Of a stretch of 64,000 nt of DNA, positions 1 to 6,536 are shown piece after piece. Source of the stretch: Streptococcus gallinaceus (GTDB taxonomy: Bacteria; Bacillota; Bacilli; Lactobacillales; Streptococcaceae); the NCBI RefSeq assembly GCF_024170225.1, contig NZ_JALJXU010000002.1, positions 186,001 to 250,000 on the forward strand, given 5' to 3'. Position 1 is the first letter of the stretch. Each line of letters starts with the position of its first letter. The notes beneath the pieces are model-generated. The model was given only the letters and a program-made list of their open reading frames with translations. It did not search any database and was not told where the DNA came from. The translations under genes and the position numbers were made by a program.

Positions 1-318
1 ATCAATACCAACATGAAAACTTGGGAAGCAGAGATGAGGAGCTTGGGCTATTCAAATCTGGTTCATTATACAGGTGCAAGCTGGTTGGATAAAAACGAGG
101 TAAATGTCAAAGGTCCGATTAACATCGCGAATTTTGGCATGAGTAATTTGTGGGTGGCGCATTATCCTTATTATAGTGGGATGTCCGCCAATCAAGCTCG
201 TGAGATGGCCTATTATGCAGGTGCAGCAGCATGGCAATTCACCTCGGTTGCCTCACTTCTCAGTGGACATTCTAATTTTGACTTAAATATTGACTATTCA
301 GGTCGATTTACAAACTAA
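1..318 (+). CDS. GH25 lysozyme-like muramidase, 3' end only
   Basis: The reading frame is open from the first base of the window and ends at TAA 316-318, so only the last 105 codons are present. The C-terminal segment, with AAWQFTS followed by DLNIDYSGRF, matches the end of glycoside hydrolase family 25 (1,4-beta-N-acetylmuramidase), in which a WQ(F/Y) strand and a final D-x-N/D-x-D motif close the barrel. Such enzymes cleave the glycan of peptidoglycan and are usually exported or carried by phages. The methionine at position 13 is internal, not a start. A strong terminator follows directly. The family call rests on a short fragment, so it is moderate; whether the gene is of phage origin cannot be told here. 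Confidence 0.7.
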   Translation: MNTNMKTWEAEMRSLGYSNLVHYTGASWLDKNEVNVKGPINIANFGMSNLWVAHYPYYSGMSANQAREMAYYAGAAAWQFTSVASLLSGHSNFDLNIDYSGRFTN

Positions 319-320
319 AA

Positions 321-344
321 AAGCTAGGGAAACCTAGCTTTTTT
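321..344. terminator. Bidirectional intrinsic terminator
   Basis: Inverted repeat AAGCTAGG (321-328) / CCTAGCTT (333-340) with a four-base loop, T-run on the right and A-run on the left. It can end both the muramidase gene from the left and murN from the right. Confidence 0.85.
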
Positions 345-1578
345 AGTGTCTTCTGAGAAGTTTTTTGATGACTTGAAGTGTTTTAAATTTGAGTGGATGT
401 GGATAGTAGCGGAAGGTTCCCATTTTTCGGACAATGTAGCCATTAAAATTTTGCTTAAAGCGAAGAACTCCGTCACTGCCGTCAAATTGTCCTGTTATCC
501 CCAAAAATGAATAGAAGGAGATCTCGCGTTTTAGGGCTTCGCGCATGGCTGCCTCTTGTAAGACAATCGGTGCGTAGAATTTGTTGAACTCGGTCAGTGA
601 GCCGCTAAAGAGGTAGACTAATTCATGCTGGGTATAAACAAAGAGGCTAGCAGCCAGTGCAATATCTTCTTGGCCGTATTTGGCTAAGAGAGTTTGGGCT
701 TCTTCTTTTCGTGTCTCAAATGTAGCGATTTGGCTGGCGATTTCCCGTGATTCATTTTGCTTTTTCTTAGAATTTGGTTGCTGCTCCAAGAAGGAATGAA
801 TGGTTGCCAGTTTGTCTTGTAATTTCAGTTCTTGCTGGCTGAGGTTTTCAAGATAGTCTTGAAAGTTGATTGTAGCCAAGAGAAATTGAGCACGGTCACC
901 GAAAGCGTCATAGAAGTCTTGGTAATAGTCAAGTGACTTGTCAGCATATTCGCGACGTTCAGAAGTGGCAGAAGTGATGACCTTGAATTGGGACAATTCT
1001 TCTTTTTTCAGAACTTGGACTTGAATGCCGAAGGTGTTGGCTTTTTTGAGGAGTGCCTTGCCTTTTTTGCTAAATGAATTTGGCAGAGTTTCCTGGGTCA
1101 CATTTGCCAAATTTTTAACGTAATGCCAGTCGGGTTCACCACCAGGATAGCCAGTTTGTAAACCGTCAAAAGCATAACCGACACTGGTCAAATCTGTAAT
1201 CAGTTGCTCGTTTTCTTCGGAACTTGGCTGCCCATTGCTATCAAAGGTTTGATAGGTGTCGTAGGGTTTGACAATCAGTTGGAGAGCACCATTTTCTTTG
1301 GCGTATTTAGCCAATTCTCTGTAGAATTCAGAAAGGTATTGTTTGTCGGAGGACACAGGACCAGAGTTCATTTCCATGTGAAGGCCACCAGTCATCGGAA
1401 GGCTGTAGAGGATACCAGATACTCGGACGATTCCTTCCTTTTTCAAGCCCACGAATTGTGTTTTCATGCCTCGTTTGCTGAGCAAGTTAGCCATTTCTTC
1501 CGTTTGTAAGAAAGAGCGCTCAGTCACGGTTTGGGCATGTGCCTGATATTCTTCGAGGCTCAGTATGGCGAATGTCAT
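343..1578 (-). CDS. murN: FemAB-family peptidoglycan branching enzyme MurN
   Basis: 411-aa member of the FemABX/MurMN aminoacyltransferases, cytoplasmic enzymes that use aminoacyl-tRNA to add a residue to the lysine side chain of lipid II. It carries the typical two GNAT-like lobes split by a charged helical arm (about residues 240-300, rich in Q, K and E). The start ATG at 1578 overlaps the stop of the upstream paralog by four bases, so the two are translationally coupled. The order, MurM-like then MurN-like, matches the pneumococcal murMN operon, in which MurM adds the first residue and MurN the second; assignment of N rather than M rests on that order. The gene is the last in the operon and ends in the terminator at 321-344. 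Confidence 0.85.
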   Translation of the reverse strand: MTFAILSLEEYQAHAQTVTERSFLQTEEMANLLSKRGMKTQFVGLKKEGIVRVSGILYSLPMTGGLHMEMNSGPVSSDKQYLSEFYRELAKYAKENGALQLIVKPYDTYQTFDSNGQPSSEENEQLITDLTSVGYAFDGLQTGYPGGEPDWHYVKNLANVTQETLPNSFSKKGKALLKKANTFGIQVQVLKKEELSQFKVITSATSERREYADKSLDYYQDFYDAFGDRAQFLLATINFQDYLENLSQQELKLQDKLATIHSFLEQQPNSKKKQNESREIASQIATFETRKEEAQTLLAKYGQEDIALAASLFVYTQHELVYLFSGSLTEFNKFYAPIVLQEAAMREALKREISFYSFLGITGQFDGSDGVLRFKQNFNGYIVRKMGTFRYYPHPLKFKTLQVIKKLLRRH

Positions 1579-2795
1579 GATTGTTTATTCCTCCGTTTTT
1601 TACGGATTGTGTAGGCTAGATTGAAGAGTCCGTATAGCGGGCTGACAGGCAGGTTGAACTCACCGATAAATTCTTCAATCATTGGGTTGAATTTGGATTT
1701 GAAATTGTAGAGTCCGCCGTCTAATTTATTTTCAATTCCGCCCATATTTTGCTGGGTGATGCCCATATTTTCAAAAGCGTGGAGCGCTGTTTTATACCAG
1801 GTTGCAAGAGCAGGTTGGTAATGTTTGAATTCATCATCCATGCCGGCGTAGATGTTTTCAGACGAGGTTCCAAAGTTGAGAGAAAGGGTCGCAGCTAGGG
1901 GGACAATCGTTTTTCCTTGGTCTAAGTAGTGTTTTAAAAATTCGAGTTCAGCTGTTAAGCGCTCGATTTCTTTTAGCGTTGCATTGACCTTGGTTTCGCG
2001 CGTATTTTCAGTAAAGGTCGCTTTGAGTTCTTCTTGCTTTTTCAATTCCTGTTCTTGCTTTTGGTAGCGAGAAGCAACGTCTAGGCGGGCCATGGTGATG
2101 TAGGCGTCATCACCGTAGGTGCGGAGTAATTTTTCATAGTAATCTTGATTACGGAGATGAATACTTTTACGAGCTTCTGTTTTTTTCATGAGGCTGGCAA
2201 ATTCTTCAACCAGATTGAGGTGTCCTATTTCAATGACAGCTCCCTTATTTTCAGCAACCCGCATCAACTGGCGTACTTTTTTAGGAATGGCTTCAGGAAC
2301 AAAATCTTTTGCGTAAATGTTCGCTTGGAAGCGTGGCTGAATCGTTTCAGAAATGTCTTCCGTACGACCAACCCATTTGCAGCCAGCTTGTTCCAAATTT
2401 TCGATAACTAATTTTGCCTGCTCTTGGTCTTGTCCATCTTGGTCTACCAAATGCTGTTGGAAATAAATAGACGGATCAAATTTGATAAAGATTGCGCGTT
2501 TGCTTTTTGCGACTGTCTTCAATGACTTCATCACGAAGGCTACCAAGTCTTTATCCATGTAATCCATGATTGGTCCACGTGGGATGTAAATCATGGTCAA
2601 ACCAAGTGGTAGGGGTTGGATGAGAATGGATGCGACTGCTACCAGAGTGCCGTCTTTGAAAAAGCCGAGACGTTCATTGCCCCAAGCGTCTTTGATTTGT
2701 GCCCAAGAGCTGCTTTGAAGGAGGTTGACTTGTGGATGTACTTTGACAAATTCGTCGTGTTCTTGGGCGGAGATGCCCACTTTATAAGAATACAT
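1575..2795 (-). CDS. murM: FemAB-family peptidoglycan branching enzyme MurM
   Basis: 406-aa FemABX-family aminoacyltransferase, paralogous to the next gene. The N-terminal region with SSSWAQIKDAWGNERLGF and the IYIPRGPI strand is typical of MurM/FemX proteins, and a coiled-coil-like arm (KQEQELKKQEELKATF onward) lies in the second half. By analogy with pneumococcus it attaches the first amino acid (Ser or Ala) of the branched stem peptide using charged tRNA. I chose ATG at 2795 because it forms a TAATG junction with the stop of the HAD gene; an in-frame ATG five codons upstream (2810) would lie inside that gene. The four genes HD, HAD, murM, murN appear to form one transcript. Confidence 0.85.
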   Translation of the reverse strand: MYSYKVGISAQEHDEFVKVHPQVNLLQSSSWAQIKDAWGNERLGFFKDGTLVAVASILIQPLPLGLTMIYIPRGPIMDYMDKDLVAFVMKSLKTVAKSKRAIFIKFDPSIYFQQHLVDQDGQDQEQAKLVIENLEQAGCKWVGRTEDISETIQPRFQANIYAKDFVPEAIPKKVRQLMRVAENKGAVIEIGHLNLVEEFASLMKKTEARKSIHLRNQDYYEKLLRTYGDDAYITMARLDVASRYQKQEQELKKQEELKATFTENTRETKVNATLKEIERLTAELEFLKHYLDQGKTIVPLAATLSLNFGTSSENIYAGMDDEFKHYQPALATWYKTALHAFENMGITQQNMGGIENKLDGGLYNFKSKFNPMIEEFIGEFNLPVSPLYGLFNLAYTIRKKRRNKQS

Positions 2796-3604
2796 TACTT
2801 TAATACCCACTCTCTAATAGCATGTGCAACACCAGATTCATCGTTTGATTTGGTGATGTATTTGGCGATTTTTTTCAGTTCAGGATTTCCATTTTCCATG
2901 ACAACAGGATTACCAACAACTTCAAGCATGGAACGGTCATTCTCCTCGTCACCAATTCCCATTGTTTGGTCCAGGGTTAAGCCAATTTTTTCAGCCAAGC
3001 CAATAATGGCTTTTCCTTTGCTGGCAGTTTTTGGAGTGATTTCAAGATAGAATGGTGCAGATTTTGCGATGTTGAAGCGCTCAAAATAAACCGCAGGAAT
3101 CTGTTCGATAACGGCATCCAAAATATCAGGTTCATCGACCATCATCATTTTGATGATTTCTTTCTCGGCCATTTCTTCTGGAGTACGGTAGAAGACGGGT
3201 GAATTGACCAACATGGCTTCGTAGACGGTGTATTTTCCGATGTTGCGATTTGCTGTAAACATTCCTTGTTTGGTGGATGCATGCATAGGAACTTGAAGGC
3301 GACGTGCCAATAATTCCAAATCTAGGTAATCGTCGTAGGACAAGGTTTCTTTTAAAACATCCTCACCAGTTGCAGTGTCTTGTACGAGCCCGCCGTTGAA
3401 GGAAATCACATAATCACCAGGTTCCGTCAAGTGTAATTGATCCAGTAAGTGGTGGACGCCAGAGATAGGACGTCCTGTGGTGATAACGATTTTCACACCT
3501 GCAGCTTTGGCGTCTTGGACAGCCGCAAAAACCTCGGGTGTAATTTCTTTTTTACTATTCAAAAGGGTGCCGTCGATATCAACGGTCACAAGTTTAATGC
3601 TCAT
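2795..3604 (-). CDS. Cof-type HAD-IIB family phosphatase
   Basis: 269-aa haloacid-dehalogenase-superfamily hydrolase. Motif I is DIDGTLLNS (the first Asp is the phosphorylated nucleophile), motif II is the ITTGR strand, and motif III/IV is the GIGDEENDRSML acidic box, with a large C2 cap between them as in Cof/YidA proteins. These act on small sugar phosphates or nucleotides in the cytoplasm; the substrate is not predictable from sequence. ATG at 3604 is chosen because GGAG lies eight bases upstream and it gives the canonical N-terminus; the open frame runs further upstream but inside the HD gene. It overlaps the HD gene by 11 bp and touches murM. Confidence 0.85.
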   Translation of the reverse strand: MSIKLVTVDIDGTLLNSKKEITPEVFAAVQDAKAAGVKIVITTGRPISGVHHLLDQLHLTEPGDYVISFNGGLVQDTATGEDVLKETLSYDDYLDLELLARRLQVPMHASTKQGMFTANRNIGKYTVYEAMLVNSPVFYRTPEEMAEKEIIKMMMVDEPDILDAVIEQIPAVYFERFNIAKSAPFYLEITPKTASKGKAIIGLAEKIGLTLDQTMGIGDEENDRSMLEVVGNPVVMENGNPELKKIAKYITKSNDESGVAHAIREWVLK

Positions 3605-4907
3605 CTGATTCTCCATCTGTAAAATGATCGTTTTTGATAAATGTTTGAAAACGCTTGGTCTGTTCTGCAAAGATACCTGTTGACTCCAGCATTTCTTTTG
3701 GGAAATAGAAGCGGCTATCGCCGTGCACGGTTCCTGCAAGGGAGGAAACGATAGGAGACAGCTGCGACAACTCAATCAGGCTACCATCTTTTCGGATAAT
3801 TTCGATTTGTGTTCGTTTCTTCTCGGCATCAGGCCGGTAAATATCGTAAGGCAAATCAAAATTATGGTGGATAGCTGTATAGTATTCAGGGTCAAAACCG
3901 ACATCTGCAACGATACTGCGTAATTGGTCTAGCTGTTCTTCGTCTTGGGCAGAAAAGGTAATAGATTTCAGCACTTTTCGATTGATGTAGCGCTGTGCCA
4001 AGTCGGACAAGGTCCGATCTGGTCCGTCAATCCAGGTCTGAAAATAGGTATTCATTACGCCATCATCCAGCCCCAGATAATCTTCCAATGTCACACGGTG
4101 TTCGAAGAAGGGGACCAGCTTTGGTGATGAAAACTGGAAGAAGTCTTTTTCTGCAGTATAGAGTACCTTTGCACGATCCAGTAAATTTTGCAAAAGGACT
4201 TCCATGGACCGGCTTGCAGGGTGGAAATAGACCTGCATGTACATCTGGTAGCGACTGAGCACATAGTCTTCTACCGCGTGCATACCTGATTCGCGAAAGG
4301 CGATGCCATTTTCCACAGGGCGAATGACCCGTAAAATCCGCGTCAAGTCAAATTCCCCGTAGCTGGCACCTGTAAAGTAGGAATCTCTCAGCAGGTAGTC
4401 CATTCGGTCAGCATCAATCTGGCTCGAAATGAGCTGGACAACTTGCTTGTTTGGGTAGGTGTGGTTGATGACACTTGCCACTTTATGCGGAAAATCTGGT
4501 GAAACTTGTGAGAGGACAGCATGGATTTCTGTTCCAGGACTGGTCATAATGGCACAAGTCATTTCTTCATGATCTGTATCAAAGAGCCGTTCAAATGTAT
4601 GAGAATAAGCACCATGTCCGACATCGTGTAGGAGGGCGGCACACATGGTCAAGAGTGACTCGCTCGCATCCCAACTATCACTGTATTTTTCTTCAAATTT
4701 CTTAGTAATTTGTCGGGCAATCTCATAAACTCCCAGGCAATGCGAAAAGCGGCTATGCTCGCCACCATGGAAAGTATAGGAAGTTGTTCCCAACTGCTTG
4801 ATGCGGCGTAGTCGCTGAAATTCTTTGGTATTGATAAGTTGGTAGATGATCTCATTGTCCACATGAATATAGTTGTGAACTGGATCACGAAATACTTTTT
4901 CAATCAT
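3594..4907 (-). CDS. HD-domain phosphohydrolase (YwfO/dGTPase-like)
   Basis: 437-aa HD-superfamily protein. The metal-binding residues are visible as HSRFSHCLGV (first H), LLHDVGHGAYSH (the HD pair) and the later DADRMDYLLRDS (Asp), the pattern of dGTP triphosphohydrolases, SAMHD1 and Bacillus YwfO. It probably hydrolyses a nucleotide; which one is not visible. The start ATG at 4907 has no Shine-Dalgarno sequence, and a perfect TATAAT lies only six bases upstream on this strand, so the message should be leaderless. The gene heads the operon with the HAD phosphatase, murM and murN, and is divergent from the TauE-like gene, whose transcript also looks leaderless. Confidence 0.85.
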   Translation of the reverse strand: MIEKVFRDPVHNYIHVDNEIIYQLINTKEFQRLRRIKQLGTTSYTFHGGEHSRFSHCLGVYEIARQITKKFEEKYSDSWDASESLLTMCAALLHDVGHGAYSHTFERLFDTDHEEMTCAIMTSPGTEIHAVLSQVSPDFPHKVASVINHTYPNKQVVQLISSQIDADRMDYLLRDSYFTGASYGEFDLTRILRVIRPVENGIAFRESGMHAVEDYVLSRYQMYMQVYFHPASRSMEVLLQNLLDRAKVLYTAEKDFFQFSSPKLVPFFEHRVTLEDYLGLDDGVMNTYFQTWIDGPDRTLSDLAQRYINRKVLKSITFSAQDEEQLDQLRSIVADVGFDPEYYTAIHHNFDLPYDIYRPDAEKKRTQIEIIRKDGSLIELSQLSPIVSSLAGTVHGDSRFYFPKEMLESTGIFAEQTKRFQTFIKNDHFTDGESDEH

Positions 4908-4913
4908 GTGACT

Positions 4914-4922
4914 ATTATATCA
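4914..4922 (-). promoter_or_regulatory. Extended -10 promoter of the HD–HAD–murM–murN operon
   Basis: On the minus strand TGA-TATAAT, with TATAAT at 4919 to 4914. Six bases separate it from the ATG at 4907, so transcription should begin at or next to the start codon. No good -35 is seen. Confidence 0.7.
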
Positions 4923-4977
4923 AAAAAGGGCATTTTCTGCAGTTTTGGACTGTCGGAGGAAGCTTGAAAAGTTTTTA

Positions 4978-5006
4978 TTTACGAAATGCCCCATTTCTCG
5001 TATAAT
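4978..5006 (+). promoter_or_regulatory. Promoter of the TauE/SafE gene, leaderless
   Basis: -35 TTTACG (4978-4983), 17-bp spacer, -10 TATAAT (5001-5006). The ATG at 5013 is where transcription is expected to start, and no ribosome binding site precedes it. Confidence 0.7.
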
Positions 5007-5012
5007 TAAATA

Positions 5013-5906
5013 ATGACAAATAGAATGATTTTACACGGCATCCAAGGACTCTTGGTGCTGATTATTATTGCCATTTTGAGTATGATTGTTGGGTACGCCC
5101 GAAAAGAAAGGGTCAATCTGAAAGAGCGCTTTTGGACAGGTTTTTGGATTGGCTATGTCACAGATCTGCTTGACACCTTGGGAATTGGGACTTTTGCAAC
5201 AACGACCACACTGTTTAAAGTGACCAAGTTAGTGGAAGATGACCGAAAAATTCCTGCTACCATGACGACAGCTCATATTATCCCTGTCTTGGTTGAGGCC
5301 TTGCTATTTATTACCATCGTTAAAGTGGATCTTGTGACGCTTGTCGCAATGGGTGTAGCTGCATTTTCTGGGGCTTACGCCGGAGCTCGGGTGACACAGC
5401 ATTGGAATACGAAAATGGTGCAACGGATTCTCGGAACCTTGCTGATTATTGCAGCAGGATTTATGATTTTCCGAATGTTGACCAATCCAGGTGCAGGTTT
5501 GACCGACCAAGTGAGAGGGTTGACAGGTGGAAAATTGGTGCTAGGTATCCTTTTTGACTTTGTAGTGGGGATGCTGATGACCATGGGCTTGGGGAATTAT
5601 GCTCCAGAACTCATCTTCTTTTCACTGATGGGGATTAGTCCTGCGGTCGCTTTACCGGTCATGATGCTCAATGCAGCCATGATTATGACAGCTGGCTCAA
5701 AGCAATTTATTGAGTCTGGTCGGGTGAGTTGGCCTGGGGTAACAGGGATTATCAGCGGTGGTGTACTGGGAGTACTGACTGCAGCTATTTTTCTAACGCA
5801 TTTGGATATCAATAAGTTAAAAGTATTGGTCATCGTTATAGCCATTTATACAGGTGGGATGCTATTGCGTTCTTCTTTCGTAAAAACAATTCAGAAAAAT
5901 AAATAA
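5013..5906 (+). CDS. TauE/SafE (TSUP) family membrane permease
   Basis: 297-aa integral membrane protein with about eight hydrophobic segments, beginning with LLVLIIIAILSMIVGY. The two-fold internal repeat, with glycine-rich GYVTDLLDTLGIGTFATTTT in the first half and MTMGLGNYAPELIFFSLMGI in the second, is typical of the TSUP (DUF81, TauE/SafE) family of sulfite, organosulfur or other small-anion transporters. Substrate is unknown. The upstream ATG at 5013 is preferred because the promoter predicts a leaderless message starting there; an in-frame ATG at 5025 also lacks a ribosome binding site. Only 11 bp separate it from the DUF1934 gene, so the two are likely cotranscribed. Confidence 0.85.
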   Translation: MTNRMILHGIQGLLVLIIIAILSMIVGYARKERVNLKERFWTGFWIGYVTDLLDTLGIGTFATTTTLFKVTKLVEDDRKIPATMTTAHIIPVLVEALLFITIVKVDLVTLVAMGVAAFSGAYAGARVTQHWNTKMVQRILGTLLIIAAGFMIFRMLTNPGAGLTDQVRGLTGGKLVLGILFDFVVGMLMTMGLGNYAPELIFFSLMGISPAVALPVMMLNAAMIMTAGSKQFIESGRVSWPGVTGIISGGVLGVLTAAIFLTHLDINKLKVLVIVIAIYTGGMLLRSSFVKTIQKNK

Positions 5907-5917
5907 GGAAATTTTTT

Positions 5918-6307
5918 ATGCAAATTCGACTTAAAAATGAAATCAAACTGGATGATCAGTTAGAAGTGATTGATCAGATTTATGATGTGGAAGTGACAGA
6001 AAAAAATAATCAGCACTATCTGGTTTTTACCAACGAAGAAAATGAAAAAGTGATCATAAAAGCTGGAGACAAAGAGTTGGTGATGACACGTTTTTCAACA
6101 CCGAAATCTCTGATGCGATTTGTCTTAGAAGAAGAAGCCATTGTCGTCATTCCGACACCAATGGGCTTGCAGCATTTTGTGACGGATACCTATGCCTACA
6201 GTTTGCATCGTGAAAATCAGGCAATCCAGCTTCAGTATGATTTGAAAGCCTTGGGCAGCGACCAGATTTTCGCCTCATATAAGATGGATATTCAGTGGTT
6301 TGAATAA
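5918..6307 (+). CDS. DUF1934 (YwiB-like) beta-barrel protein
   Basis: 129-aa soluble protein matching the DUF1934 family (Bacillus YwiB): a small calycin-like beta barrel with the ending DLKALGSDQIFASYKMDIQW. Function unknown. AAGGAA precedes the ATG. It lies 11 bp downstream of the TSUP gene and probably shares its transcript. No catalytic residues can be named. There is no obvious terminator before the promoter of the ATPase gene. Confidence 0.75.
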   Translation: MQIRLKNEIKLDDQLEVIDQIYDVEVTEKNNQHYLVFTNEENEKVIIKAGDKELVMTRFSTPKSLMRFVLEEEAIVVIPTPMGLQHFVTDTYAYSLHRENQAIQLQYDLKALGSDQIFASYKMDIQWFE

Positions 6308-6336
6308 GACTGCCCGACTTCCTCAGTAGAAAATGG

Positions 6337-6364
6337 TTGAAAAAATACCAATTTTTGCTATAAT
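6337..6364 (+). promoter_or_regulatory. Promoter of the riboswitch–P-type ATPase transcript
   Basis: -35 TTGAAA (6337-6342), 16-bp spacer, extended -10 TGC-TATAAT (6356-6364). Confidence 0.8.
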
Positions 6365-6369
6365 AAAAT

Positions 6370-6489
6370 GAAATCGAGGGAGTAGCTTGCAACTTTTGGG
6401 TTGTGACATTGTCGTCAGTACGAAGAATTTCCGGCAATGTATGAAATAGCGAGACTTGTTTTACAAAAAAACAGGTCTCTTTTCTTTTT
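6370..6489 (+). ncRNA. yybP-ykoY manganese riboswitch with terminator
   Basis: The leader contains the signature elements of the yybP-ykoY (Mn2+) aptamer: GGGAGTAGC (6378-6386), TTGTCGTCAGTACG about 25 bases on, CCGGCAATGT closing the second arm, and TAGCGAGACTT at the base. It is followed by a 12-bp hairpin, GAGACTTGTTTT (6451-6462) / AAAACAGGTCTC (6468-6479), then a T-rich run, which is an intrinsic terminator. GAGACTT belongs to both aptamer base and terminator stem, the arrangement expected of a transcriptional ON switch: Mn2+ stabilises the aptamer and prevents termination. The same class precedes the pneumococcal MgtA/CaxP ATPase. Confidence 0.9.
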
Positions 6490-6536
6490 GTCAGCTAGGC
6501 AGGAAGAAAAGGAGAGACCGCAAGGAGGAAATTTTG

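Noticed and set aside
2616-3050. 144-codon plus-strand frame across murM and the HAD gene
   Set aside because: Crosses two real genes on the other strand and has no ribosome binding site.
6456-6536. Extended N-terminus of the P-type ATPase from ATG 6456
   Set aside because: It lies in the riboswitch terminator and expression platform; TTG 6537 with AAGGAGG fits the family N-terminus.
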